The translations under genes and the position numbers were made by a program. A model generated the notes under the pieces. That model had not been told where the DNA came from. It saw nothing but the letters and a program-made list of their open reading frames with translations, and did no database searches. Of a stretch of DNA of 64,000 bases, positions 23,301 to 34,170 are shown one piece after another. This stretch comes from Strigops habroptila (taxonomy: Eukaryota; Chordata; Aves; Psittaciformes; Psittacidae): positions 75,703,253-75,767,252 of the forward strand of contig NC_044302.2 in assembly GCF_004027225.2 (NCBI RefSeq), read 5' to 3'. The number at the start of each line of letters is the position of its first letter. The first letter of the stretch is position 1.

Positions 23301-26300
23301 CTAGTTTGAGTCAGGTGTCCTGTCTCTGCTCGTCCCAGCTTCTTGTTCCCCTCCTCAATGGCAGAGCATGAGAGACTGAAAAGTCCTTGATCAAAGTAAG
23401 CACTACTTAGCTGCAACTAAAACATCGGTGTGTTATCAGCATTGTTCTCAGACTAAAGTCGAAAACACAGCACTGCACCAGCTACTAAGAAGGAGAAAAA
23501 TGACTGCCACAGCTGAACCCAGGACAATTTTTCACCCAATTCAGTAGTGACACATAATCTCAGTGGACAAGATCCTTGCCATACCATTCCTTGACCAGGG
23601 AAACGGATTAGTCATTAAATTCTGCTCAGTACAGTTTGCTGGTTTAAGCCTAACAGGCCTAGTCAGATCTGACAACAGATAGTGGTACTTGGAAAAGCAG
23701 AAAATTTCCAGTGGCTAAGGCAGCCAGACGAGAATGTTCACAGAAGGAAGCCTGGCAGATGGCCTAAGAGAAGGACAAGCCTTGAGAAACAGGACAAAGG
23801 AAACATGCTTTTTGCCTGAACACAGTCCCAGTTGACATTGTTTCCAGACCCGTGTATCATTTCCTAGGTGACATAGCCCTCTTGGGTTGCTAATGGAAAA
23901 GCCATGTTTCCCTTGTACATTGGAACTGTACCTTCTCATACCCAAGTTAAAACATAGACTAGTATGTACATTTGACCATAAAGTTCTGAGAAAGCATGAA
24001 TTAAGTGAGCAGAACATTTAATACAGAAATGGAGGATGCAGCCACAAATATGGAACTTGAATGACAGCACTCATTTGGACACGTAAAGAAAGCACAAAGA
24101 TCAGAAGAATAAATTAAAGAGCTTGCCTGTGTACATGAAGGATGACAGCGGGTATCGTAGGCCAAGACATTTTTCAGTAAAGGAATCCACAAAGTCTTCC
24201 AAAATGATTAGTCCAGAGTCTCTCTCACGATGTTTGTGTCTTACAAACACTGTGTCTAGCACTGGCAGCTTGTAATTCTTACCACAATAAGAGCTACAAA
24301 TACTTCCTGAAATAACAAGAGGGGGAAAAATATCCATTGGAGTGCTGCAGCATGGATTTTAGCATATTCAAATAAAGACTTTCATAATTTATAAAAATTA
24401 TACCGAACTATATAATTGTTAGTCATATAAAACAATAAAAATCTATAACTCTCCTTAAAAATAAGTAATTGCCGTCAGCCATTTACTGGTTCTTTGGGCA
24501 AGCTCCATAATTTTGCCAAGATATATCAACAGATTAATATGCTAGAAAAAGTCTGTAGTAAAGAATAGCAGAGAGAGAGGGGAAAGGCTCACTTTGTAAA
24601 TCTTAACTATGCAGTTCCATAGGAAAACTACTAAAAATGAAGCTGAAAGAGGGAGGAGGAAAAAGGAGACAAAATTCTTGAGTTGCACATTTATGTAGAT
24701 CAAGACAAATATGAAGATTATAATTCAGCTCTTGTTTAAAGACTGAAACAGTAATTCCATTTTTTTAAATGAAAAATAAATCCTAGAACACTACACTGAA
24801 ATTCTCCCATAAACAACACATTATCCATAATTAAAAAATGATGAAACAGACTGTCACAACCCAGAGGCACTTCAATATTAGAGGATTCAAAGGGTAGCTA
24901 TGGACTCAGTGGTGACAAAGGGATGATAACATAACATCAGTAAGATAGCCCACCAACTATCCAATCCATTTTCAGGCCCTCATTTGCCATATCCTCTAAC
25001 AAGGCCAAAGAGAAGCATACAGTTGTCTATACAACATAATTAGTCTTTGCGACTTTGTCCTTTTAGGACCAACAGACACACTTATCTGCATTTTTCAAGC
25101 AAGAATAATGTGGCCAAAGAGGTTACATTCCTTGGGTACCCTTTGGGATACCAATCAAGCTCCACCACTCTTTCCTAACCATCTGTTTCCAGAGCTGTCT
25201 TTCTCCATGTGGACTACTCATGTGGAGAACACAGTACACTACCAAGCATGGGTAAAAAATTGATAATGCCTTGAAAGATTAGCCTTCAGTATTTGCTAAC
25301 TCAGAACAAGCAAATGAGAGGGCATTGTGAGACATGTAACAAATGAGAAGACAATCAGAATGTATTAGCTGGTTGCTTTCCTATCTTGATTGCTAGACCA
25401 GAACAGGTCAGTGATGCAGACGTTTTACTACTTTATTTTTAAACAGTTTGCAAAGGTGTGTATGTATGCTAGATGGGGGAAGTCTCCAGCGAGCCTCTAG
25501 TACCATCATTAATCGTGAATTAGTTAATGCCCTCTACTGATGAAACAAAAAAGCCAGATTACTCCTTGATCCAAATATTGATATTCTACAAACTGCTGTA
25601 ATTGTGCTTAACAGTCTACCCAATTAGTAAAATTCACCCAGCATAAAATGAAAAACACAAATTCCGAAAAAACTAAAGCGAAACTACAATGTTTTAGAAA
25701 AAGAGAAAAACAACAGAAAGTCTGTTACATTAATAACACAAACCTGCCAGTTCAATCATAATCTCTGAGGGAATGCATGGGTGGAAGGAAAGTGCATCTC
25801 TTCTTGTTATCAGCAGGTGTAGCTGAAAATTATGCCTGTGAGCAAAGTTTCTATGCTGTCATGCTATAAAATGTTTAAGTGGTAATGTGTCATGGTTTAA
25901 CCACACCCAGCAATTAAGTACCATGCAGCTGCTTGCTAACACCACTCCACGCCGTGTTGGGATGGGGAGGAGAATGGGAAAAATAGTAAAAACCTTGGTT
26001 TGAGATAAGAACAATTTAGTAATTGAAATAAATTAAATAATAATATACTAACAATGAAAAGGGAGAGAACCAAAAGAGAGGGAGAAATAAAACCTAAGGC
26101 AGACAAGTGATGCACAATACAACTGCTCACCACCCGCTGACCGATACCCAGCCTGACCCCAACAGCAATCGGGACCTCCCTGTCATCTCCCCCCAGTTTA
26201 TGTACTGACCAGGATGCTCTATGGTATGGAATACCCCTTTGGCTAGTTTGGGTCAGGTGTCCTGTCTCTGCTCCCTCCCAACTTCTTGTGCCCCTCCTCA

Positions 26301-29300
26301 CTGGCAGAGCATCAGAGACTGAATGATCAGTGTAACAACTAAAATATCAGTGTGTTACCAGCATTCAGCATATTCTCAGACGAAAGCCAAATCACAGCAC
26401 TGCACCAGCTACTAGGAAGAAAATTTGTTCTATCGCAGCTGAAACCAGGACATAATGACATCTGATTCTATGATCATTTCAGATAGAACAAAATCTCTGC
26501 AATCTGGAGCTAGATCCAAAAAAACCCAAATCCAAACAAACCAAAAAACAAAACACCAAGCACAGCCAAAGCCAACTGCAAGCAACTGTTCTACAGAAAG
26601 AAGAAAAAAAAAAAGCTTTCTGATCTACCTAATCTCTACAGTTTTATTTTGTAGAATATGAAGAAATTCAACAACTTCCTTAGATTGCTAAAGCATTTAA
26701 GCTAGAAATTTTAACATCAATCTGACCTCTTATGATTTCAGGAAAACACCAACTAATTAAACCTGCAAAGCTTGTAAAGTCTACTAAATACAATATTCTC
26801 CAAACAAGATCCCTATCTCCTCCCCTTTAACCCCTTCAAATCCCACAATACTCAACCATTTTACCTGTGGGTTTAACAGAATAGAACCCAATAGCCTCTC
26901 CTTTTTTCCACATGATCTTAGCATATTCATCACTACGATGACACAGAAATGGGATCTCATTTCTTTCCATTTCTCGCGTCCGATAGATAATTCGATTCAA
27001 AACATAGAGAACAATCCTCTCTCCAACAGACCTAACCTAAGGAAACAGAACATTTAGGAGAGTAGTCAGATTAGTCAATACTTACATATCAAGGACCTTA
27101 TTTTTCAAAGCTGCCACTTAACGCTGCTGCAGATGGAGTCAAGAAAAGCTGTAGTGCTAAAGCACAATGAAGCTCTGGGGTTTGTTTGAAGGCACAGAGA
27201 TGCTTGGAAGCCGCAGCAATAGGTCAAGTAAAAGGACTAACACAGAGGATATTTCACAATTTCAACATCACTCCTAATCCAATGGGTAAAACTGAGAGAC
27301 GTGCTGAGAGTGTGATGGTGGGGGGAATGTTCTGATTTTAATGCAAAACTATTTTTGGATTTAAGGAACATTCACCAAACACAATAGCAGTACACTAGCC
27401 TCAGACTTCCCAGGCTAGCAGGTAACTGGAGTCCTACACAGCAGGATGAGCCTCATGGCATAGCAGGACTTGGCACACTCAATCACTGCTGAGTGGCAGA
27501 CAAAAGGACATGATGCAGTGGAAAAGTTAGTTACAACAGTTTGAGGTATGAAACAAGGAACTCAATATCCTTTTCTCTGTCCTGCAGGGTTCCTCTTAAC
27601 ACATGAAATTTAAGTTCACCACTTTGAGGGAATAATGGGGGAACCACGCTTTCTTCCCAATGCCCACAGTCCCAGCTACCCTACCTGTAAAAGATTCAGC
27701 TTTCCTGATTTAATCACCATCCTACCATTAAGAAGCACATGGAAAACAAGGCTGATTGCCAAATTCTCTAGACTAAATTCAAAAAATACAGAAATCAGAA
27801 AAGTGCCCAGATTCCATAAGCAGATATAAACTACACTCTTGGAAAAATACGGATTCCAGTTTTGGGGAAAAAAAACCAAACCAAACCAACAAAAAAGAAC
27901 CCCACAAAAACAAAAACCCCAAAACTCCATGCTACATAGGTGTCAGCAATGGTAACAAAGGTCAATGATGAGCAATAAAGCAGATACCAGGCAACCTACT
28001 TTTACAAACCTCATATATTGCCACTGCAAGCCACCAGTTCCAGCTCGCCTCTATCAACTACATTCCCAACAATATTTTTAGCTTACTAGTCTCCTGATGA
28101 GGCCAACAGGTACTGCTATTGCTCAGTGCACCACTCTAAACATTTCAATATAACGAGATATACAGTATTCTGAGGAGTAAACGAAAAACTCTCTCATTAA
28201 CATCCAAATAGCCTACACGCGAACTTACTGTACATGAATCACTTCTGCTTTAGACACTATCTTCACAAGTTCCCTTCCCCCTACTACCTATTCCTCCATT
28301 CCCACTGACCTTGCTTTTGACTTGAGACAGTCAACTCATTTCTAAATGAAATGAAAACATGTAATCTCCCACTCACTAGCTATTTGCCATTACTTTCCAT
28401 TCCCTTGAAAGGTAAGAATAATAATTACCAGGAGAATGTTGGAGCACTTTACCTGATGAAGCCCCTGTCTAGCAAGGACAGATGATCTCACAATGTCATC
28501 AACTGACCACCACTTGTCAGCAAGATACAGGGCTACAGCTTGAAAGAAACAAGGGGAAATAAAAAGTTAGTGATTCTTACCAAAAGAAACACTCATTAAA
28601 GCTGCTAAACAATTAGGAATAACACTGTAGTAACCAGGCGTTACTACAGTATTGTTCAGTAACCACGAAGCACGCAATAACCAACTTCTAGCTGACACTA
28701 TACTAATGCAGCTCCTACTACCCTAGCACAACAAATGTGGTTATATACACCCCCCATATGCAATGCTCCACGGTCCAAAACTCGTTTGAAAACTGAAAAC
28801 AATAAAACCAAATGCAGATTTTGTGCAGTATGACATACAAAATCCTGGTTTTTCAGACACAGGAACTATCCTTCACGACTGTGCTCTAGCACATCCTTAG
28901 TCTAGAACTTGGGCCTGCCAAGAGGAGTCTCATTCACACATGTATTTTAGTTTTGGGTTGTTAACAGATATTGATATTGAAACTGTGTAAGTTTTAGTGA
29001 GTCAGATGAATGTAAAAATGCTGTTGGCTTTGTGATTAGCAATCATGAAGAATTTGCACATGGCACTAAACGGAAAGGAAAAGAAACATGGGGGACTGGA
29101 AGGGAAGGGAGAAAGAGGGAAAAAAACAAAACCAAAACCCCACAAAAAACAACGCCAAAAACCATGAGATACCATAGAATCATAAAATGCATTGCGTTGG
29201 AAGAGACCTTAAAGATCATCTAGTTTCAATGCCCCTGCCACAGGCAGGGACATCTTCTCCACTAGACCAGGTTGCTCAAAGCCCCATCCAGCCTGGCCTT

Positions 29301-32300
29301 GAACACTTCAAGGAATGGGGCAGTCACAGCTCCTCTGGGCAACCTGTGCCAATGTCTCATCACCCTCACAGTCAAGAACTTCTTTAAATCCAATTTAAAT
29401 CCACCTTCTTTCAATTTAAAGCCATCCCCCCCTTGTCCTATCCCTCCATGCCCTTGTAAAAAGTCCGTCTCCAGATTTCTTGGAGGCTCCCTTTAGGCAC
29501 TGGAAGCTGCTCTAAGGTCCCCATGGTGCTTTCACTTCTCCAGGCTGAACAAGTCCAGCTCTCTCAGCCTGTCTTCAGAGGAGAGGTGCTCCAGCCCTCT
29601 GATCATCTTCATAGCCCTCCTCTGGACTCACTTGAGCAGGTCCCATGCCCCTCTTGTGTTGGGGGTCCCAGAGCTGGACGCAGCACTGCAGGTGGGGTCT
29701 CATGAGAGCAGAGTAGAGGGGCAGGATCACCCCCTCAGCCTGCTGGTCACACTCCTTTTGCTGCAGCCCAGCACACAGTTGGCCTTCTGGCCTGCAAGCA
29801 CATATTGCTGGGTCATGTTGAGCTTTATGTCAACCAACACCCCCAAGTCCTTCTCCTCAGGGCTGCTCTCAACCCAGTCCATATCTATGTCTGGGATTGC
29901 CCCAGCCCAGGTGCAGGACCTTGCACTTGGCTTTGTTTAACTTCATGAGGTTTGCACTGGCCATCTCTCAACCATGTCAAGGTCCCTCTGGATGACATCC
30001 CTTCCCTCCAGCATGTGAAGTGCACCACACAGCTTGGGAAACTTGCTAAGGATGCACTCGATCCCACTGTCCATGTTGCCAAAAAAGATGTTGAACAGCA
30101 CCAGTCCCAACACCGACCCCTGAGGAACACAACCTGTTACTGGTTTCTACTTGGACATTGAGCCATTCACCACAATTCTGAGTGTGACCATTCAGCCAAT
30201 TCCTTATCCACCAAGTGGTCCATCTGTCAAATCCATGCCCCTCCAATTTAGACACAAGGATGTTGTGCTGGGACAGTGTCAAATGCCTTGCTGACATCAG
30301 CCTCTCTTCCCTCATCCACCAACACTGCGGCCCCATCACAGAAGGCAATCAGATTTGCCAACACAATTTGCCCTTAGTGAAGCCATGTTGACCATCACCA
30401 ATCATCTGCTTATTGCTCACGTGCCTTAGCATAGTTTCCAGGAGGATCCATGACCTTGCCAATCAAGGTGAGACTGACTGGTCTGCAGTTCCCTGGGTCT
30501 TCCTTTTTTCCCTTTTTAAAGATGGGGGGTTATACTTCCCCTTTTAGAGTCAGCAGGAACTTCACCTGACTGCCACAGTTTCTCAAATATGACAGATAAC
30601 GGTTCAGAAAGCTCAGCTGCCAGTTCCCTCAGGACCTGAAGATGCATCTCATCAGGTCCCATTGACTTGTGCACCCCCAGGTTCCTTAGATGATCTTGAA
30701 ACTGGTCTTCTCCTACAGCAGGCAGTTCTTCATTCTCCCAGTCCTTTCCTTTGCTTTCTGCAACATGGGCAGTGTGCCAGCAAAGACTGCGGCAAAAACT
30801 CTACTGAGTACTTCAGCCTTCCAGAGGGGCACACATTTTTCATAGAATAATAGAATCAATTAGATATTAGATTGGAAAAGACCTTTAAGATCGTCAAGTC
30901 CAACCATTACCCCAGGACTGTTACAACTACCACTAAACCATGTCACTGAGGGCCTCATCTACACAGTTTTTGAACACTTCCATGGACAATGGTTCCACCA
31001 CTTCCCTGGAAGCCTGTTCCAATGCCTGATGACTCTCCCAGGAAGAAATATTTCCTAAAACTTTTTCTTCCTTTCATCCCCAATGTACCTATAGAAATTC
31101 TTCTTGTTGCCCCTTGATTGATGTCCCTGGTCAGATTTAATTCTACCAGGTCTTTAGCTTTCCTAACCTAATCCCTGGCTATTTCTTTATACTCCTCCCA
31201 GGCTACCTGCCCTTGCTTCCACTACCTGTAGGCCTCCTTTTTATGCTGGAGTTTGTTCAGGAGCTCCTTGTTCATTCACACAGGCCTCCTCGTGTTTCTG
31301 CCAGACTTCCTCTTTGTTGGGATGCATTGCTCCTGAGCTTGGAGGAGGTGATCCTTGCTTGGGCCCCTCCTCCTTCCTGGGCTTTATCCCATGGCACTCC
31401 ACCAAGCAGATCCCTGAAGAGGCCAAAACCTGCTCTCCTGAAGTTCAGGGTGGTGAGCTTGCTGTGTACACTCCTCGCCACCTTAAGGATCTCAAACTCC
31501 AGCATTTCATTGTCACTGCAGCCAAGGCTGCCTTTGACCTTCACATTCCCCACCAGCCCCTTCCTGTTGGTGAGGGCAAGATCCTGCACAGCCCCTCTCC
31601 TTGCTGGTTCTTCTATCACTTGTAGAAAGAAGTTATCGTCAACATATTTCAGGAACCTCCTGAATTGCTTGTGCGCTGCTGCGTTGTCCCTCCAACAGAT
31701 ATCAGCATGGTTGAAGTCGCCCATGAGGACCAGGGCTTGCGAACATGAGGTTATCTGTCTAGAGGGCCTCATCCACTCCATATTCCTGATCAGGTGGCCT
31801 ATAGCAGACCCCCTTAGCTAGAGCTATGTTATGGCCTAATGTTAAAGACAAATTTATACTTGATGCTGATCAATAATTGCTAATAAAGAGCCTCTAAATT
31901 CATGAGCAAATTAACAGATTTTACGAGTGCTTAATAAATTCCTTTTGGAGACATGAGATGCACACAGAGACCAAGAGATACACATTCTACTAGAATTCAG
32001 ACGAGCACCACATTATTTTGCTACGTATCTTCTGAATTAAATGGGTCTACTTCTACTCTGATTAGCATGCAAATTTATCACTTGTGTATATGAATCCACA
32101 ACAATAATAGTATGGGAACAAGAACACAGTGAACAACAAATGCAAAAGTGGCAAAGTTATGAACTACACCAGCATGGAATGAACAAGGCCTGGTTATCTG
32201 TATTTGTCACAGAAAAAGAAACAGCAACACAGAGATTAAAAATCTTAAAATGAAACCTGTAATTGAGTCCCCTGGTGCAAACAAAGCAAGAACTTTGTGT

Positions 32301-34010
32301 GTCTGCTCTTCACCATAAAGAGGAACAAAACCCACAGTTGACAACTTAATAGGAACCTGAAACAAGAGCATACAACACTTCAATAGACTCTTGCTAAAAC
32401 ACCATTAGTAAAACATACAAAGATTGTTTAGCAGGGTAAGCATGACAAATGTTAAAACCAGAGTGCTTAACAGTTAAGGACATGTAAAGGACATGCATCA
32501 GATCCCATCCCTCACTTTAGACATTTCTTCCTAAAGACAGACTAAATTATAAAGCGCTTTGACTCTCAAGCTCTCACAGTTAGCTACAGCAATTTATACT
32601 GTTACAGCTCTCTGCTTTCAGCAGTTTGCATTTATGTGCACAACTGAAATAAGTTGTGCAAAAAGCCAGTGGTATGTCCACTTCAACCATCCGAGCTATG
32701 CAAGCTGTTAAAGCCAAAAGAAGAATGAGGAAGGCAGTCAAACACAGAAACAAACTGGCACAGCAAAATTGCTGGTTTGTTAATACCACCCCTAATGTGC
32801 TATGGTGGGAAGGCTGGATTCAAAAGGGTCTTCTTCCCTTAAATTGCACACATTTTAGAAATTCCAAAGTCGTCTGCTTGACTTCCTCTCAGGAACAACA
32901 TGAGAAAGGTCAAATCAATCTACCTTTCAGGAGCTGAGTAACTTTGTGGAAATGCATTCTGATATTTAAATTTACATGTTTTTCAATATTTAATTAATGC
33001 ATAAAGACTAGACAGACATTAATGGTATGGTAAATAGACTTGCTTACCCAGTTTAGGAAGGTTATGATATGCTATGCCACAAACTAGGATGTCAATAACA
33101 ACAACTATTTAGGCATTCAGCACCTGCAGAAATGCAGGGAAGTATTCAAGACTCTGCTTTTGCCACAGAATCTGCATTCTCTTCTGTTCCCACAGAGCAT
33201 TCTCTCAGGTCACTTTTCATTAAAGCTACACACCGTTGTTTTTATTGGTACTAGTTCTAATAGAAATGTTCATTTAGACAAAATCAGCATTGACCAACTC
33301 ATCACACAAGGGGTGAGTGTTCAAGAGTGTCATAGCCAGCCTATACTAAAACTCCCAACAACAGCAGGGAGTATTTCAGATAAAAACAAAAGAATCACTT
33401 CTGAAATTAGTGAAACTTGCTGATCAAAAACTGAACTCAACCATGACGGACACTGAAGGACCGAGATACAAAAAGAGCCAGTTGTTTCAGTAAATCATAA
33501 ACTCCCTAGTTACAACAATAGATTTTTGTGACTTTTAGGAAAGAGTGACTCGTTAATTTAAATGGTTTTGGGGGTTTGTTTCGTTTTTTGTTGTTGTTGT
33601 TTTTTGGGGTTTATTTTTTATTTCTTAATGAATACAGATCCACTGCCTAGAAGCAGCGAATAGTCACTGATGTAATGTGTCAGATTCAATACCCAGATTT
33701 AAGTTCAATTACAGAATGAAAAAAGGTAGAGCTTAACACAAACAAGAATTTGCAAAATACAAAAGCTTTGCTAAAATAATTATGTCATTCAATAGTTCTG
33801 GACCGGATATTTTAAATCTTTTAAATCTACATGTATATCAAGAAAACTGGGAGTAAGGTATTTGCTGGTTCTTACTTTGCCGTGGTCTGGCAGAGACAAG
33901 AATTCAGGACAGTGTGGACTTGCAGACCGAAGGTTAGACAAGTACTTTTCTGCAGTGTTCTTCAAGTCCTCATGACTGGAGTTAAACAATATATCCACAG
34001 GGAATGACAT
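13771..34010 (-). CDS. FAM169A: FAM169A, soluble lamin-associated protein SLAP75
   Basis: Twelve coding exons on the minus strand join in frame to 671 residues, against about 670 in the human protein. FAM169A is a nuclear, lamin-associated protein whose biochemical role is not settled. Exons (high to low): 34010-33876, 32356-32257, 28538-28453, 27036-26865, 24306-24127, 22265-22137, 21900-21794, 18721-18667, 18307-18172, 16128-15963, 15076-14870, 14313-13771. The ordered N-terminal region is about residues 1-270, with [54 protein letters not shown] and LGLRYPLSS. Residues 185-200 ([12 protein letters not shown]) resemble a GNAT acetyl-CoA loop. The rest is acidic and low in complexity, ending in a basic, NLS-like tail ([20 protein letters not shown]). 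The intron after exon 5 has a GC donor. Confidence 0.96.
14870..15076 (-). CDS. FAM169A: FAM169A coding exon 11
   Basis: The acceptor follows a long T tract (plus-strand A run at 15,079-15,093) and the donor is GAGAAG|GTGAGA. The 207-nt exon is phase 0 at both ends. It encodes [20 protein letters not shown] through [20 protein letters not shown]; the [10 protein letters not shown] segment parallels LVPLVVES in human. Confidence 0.93.
15963..16128 (-). CDS. FAM169A: FAM169A coding exon 10
   Basis: The acceptor is ATACCTCCTGCAG and the donor GAGGAG|GTGAGC. The 166-nt exon encodes a Glu-rich, low-complexity segment ([20 protein letters not shown], then [12 protein letters not shown]) and ends in phase 0. 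Confidence 0.9.
16129..18171. other. FAM169A intron 9, no gene seen
   Basis: AT-rich intron. A short CA-rich run (ACACACACA) lies near 17,788-17,820. No repeat family or RNA gene was recognised. Confidence 0.6.
18172..18307 (-). CDS. FAM169A: FAM169A coding exon 9
   Basis: The acceptor is TTCTTCCTAAG and the donor AAAGCAG|GTAGAG. It encodes [20 protein letters not shown] then [20 protein letters not shown]. The [13 protein letters not shown] patch is basic and matches a conserved NLS-like patch of the family. Confidence 0.93.
18667..18721 (-). CDS. FAM169A: FAM169A coding exon 8 (55 nt)
   Basis: The acceptor is TTTGCTTCACAG and the donor CTGAAG|GTAAAA. It encodes [18 protein letters not shown]. 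The ASTSEG motif is shared with human FAM169A, which supports this small exon and its phase. Confidence 0.88.
19229..19322 (+). repeat. A/C-only low-complexity tract
   Basis: About 90 bases contain almost only A and C (runs of A with CCA and ACC interruptions). It lies in FAM169A intron 7. Similar tracts occur at about 9,762-9,800, 21,538-21,606, 26,518-26,560, 27,868-27,925 and 29,125-29,162. Confidence 0.85.
20114..20716 (+). mobile_element. Solo ERV LTR, copy 1 (plus)
   Basis: The element is 603 bp, starts TGTCCTGGTTTTGGCTGGGA and ends in CA. It is flanked by ATGTG (20109-20113) and ATGTC (20717-20721), a 4-of-5 target duplication. It aligns along its length with the reverse complements of the copies at 22.9, 25.9 and 55.4 kb. 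An ATTAAA lies near 20,579. A 5-bp duplication fits an ERVL-type element. It is antisense to FAM169A, in intron 7. Confidence 0.88.
21794..21900 (-). CDS. FAM169A: FAM169A coding exon 7
   Basis: The acceptor is a tandem CAGCAG, so the exon could start at 21,900 or at 21,903 with one extra Ala. It encodes [20 protein letters not shown] through ETQLS. The donor that keeps the frame is AAGT|GTAGGT at 21,793. A stronger-looking TAG|GTACAC four bases on would put a stop at once into exon 8. QLS-ADF across the junction fits the human QLT-IDS. Confidence 0.82.
22137..22265 (-). CDS. FAM169A: FAM169A coding exon 6
   Basis: The acceptor is TATTTGTTTAG and the donor CTTGCAG|GTATGG. The 129-nt exon encodes [20 protein letters not shown], then [12 protein letters not shown] and [10 protein letters not shown]. 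Confidence 0.94.
22421..22477 (+). mobile_element. CR1 3' end fragment
   Basis: A short CR1 terminus reads GGGTTGGATTAGATGACCTT and ends ATTCTGTG ATTCTATG. It lies in FAM169A intron 5. Confidence 0.8.
22916..23526 (-). mobile_element. Solo ERV LTR, copy 2 (minus)
   Basis: This is a 611-bp reverse copy of the same LTR family. It is flanked by perfect 5-bp duplications ATTTT at 22911-22915 and 23527-23531, and read on the minus strand it starts TGTCCTGGGTTCAGCTG. It lies in FAM169A intron 5, in sense orientation with the gene. Confidence 0.92.
24127..24306 (-). CDS. FAM169A: FAM169A coding exon 5 (GC donor)
   Basis: The acceptor is GTTATTTCAG. The exon encodes [20 protein letters not shown], the RERDSG loop, LEDFVDSF and [13 protein letters not shown]. 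It ends ACAG|GCAAGC: the donor is GC instead of GT but otherwise matches consensus. Phase 1 is kept, and the next exon continues [10 protein letters not shown] as in the human protein, so the boundary is secure. Confidence 0.94.
25888..26452 (-). mobile_element. Solo ERV LTR, copy 3 (minus)
   Basis: This is a 565-bp reverse copy flanked by perfect 5-bp duplications TAATG at 25883-25887 and 26453-26457. The plus strand begins TGTCATGGTTTAACC and ends ACCAGGACA. It lies in FAM169A intron 4, in sense orientation. Open frames of up to 121 codons inside it are chance. Confidence 0.92.
26865..27036 (-). CDS. FAM169A: FAM169A coding exon 4
   Basis: The acceptor is GTTTCCTTAG and the donor CCACAG|GTAAAA. 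The 172-nt exon encodes [20 protein letters not shown] then the [12 protein letters not shown] and [16 protein letters not shown] segments, and leaves in phase 1. Confidence 0.96.
28453..28538 (-). CDS. FAM169A: FAM169A coding exon 3
   Basis: The acceptor is TTTCTTTCAAG and the donor CATCAG|GTAAAG. The 86-nt exon encodes [20 protein letters not shown] then VLARQGLHQ and ends in phase 0. Confidence 0.95.
28624..28650. repeat. Short perfect inverted repeat
   Basis: The arms ACTGTAGTAAC and GTTACTACAGT are separated by the 5-nt loop CAGGC. It lies in FAM169A intron 2, 86 bp upstream (in gene sense) of the exon 3 acceptor. Confidence 0.8.
29172..31827 (-). mobile_element. Long CR1 LINE, decayed, with a nested CR1
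   Basis: Read on the minus strand the order is endonuclease end ([16 protein letters not shown] near 31,700), the linker [16 protein letters not shown] near 31,400, an interrupted middle, the RT region, and the CR1 3' tail at 29,172. Stops and frameshifts break the frame many times. The interval 30,841-31,060 is a separate CR1 3' end. The element is in FAM169A intron 2, sense with the gene. Confidence 0.9.
30841..31060 (-). mobile_element. CR1 3' end nested in the larger CR1
   Basis: The plus strand starts with the tail complement CATAGAATAATAGAATC and then AGATTGGAAAAGACCTTTAA, a 3' end unlike the host element's own. Sequence on both sides belongs to the ORF2 linker/RT region of the host CR1, so this is an insertion within it, in the same orientation. 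Confidence 0.75.
32257..32356 (-). CDS. FAM169A: FAM169A coding exon 2
   Basis: The acceptor is CTTGTTTCAG and the donor TTACAG|GTTTCA. The 100-nt exon leaves in phase 1 and encodes [20 protein letters not shown] then [13 protein letters not shown]. Confidence 0.95.
33876..34010 (-). CDS. FAM169A: FAM169A coding exon 1 (start codon)
   Basis: The ATG at 34010-34008 follows an acceptor TTTCTCAAG at 34015, so this is not the transcript's first exon. It encodes 45 residues, [20 protein letters not shown] to LSLPDHGK, and ends in phase 0 at the donor GGCAAA|GTAAGA. Confidence 0.95.
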
Positions 34011-34170
34011 CCTCTTGAGAAATAAACAAGATTATTACTGTAGGCAGTTTGAGAGATACCATGCACATTTTATCACATATTCCCCTCTGCTGCTCTCTAG
34101 AGCCCTTTATATCCAAACCAGAAAGGAGAAATACTCCAGGCATTTAATTAGGATTAATACCTAGTCTGTT

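Noticed and set aside
25936..26301. 121-codon frame and similar frames in the LTRs
   Set aside because: They lie wholly inside solo LTRs, which do not code; the frames differ between copies.
31213..31821. 202-codon plus-strand open frame
   Set aside because: It is antisense to the CR1 endonuclease/linker region, which is recognisable on the minus strand.
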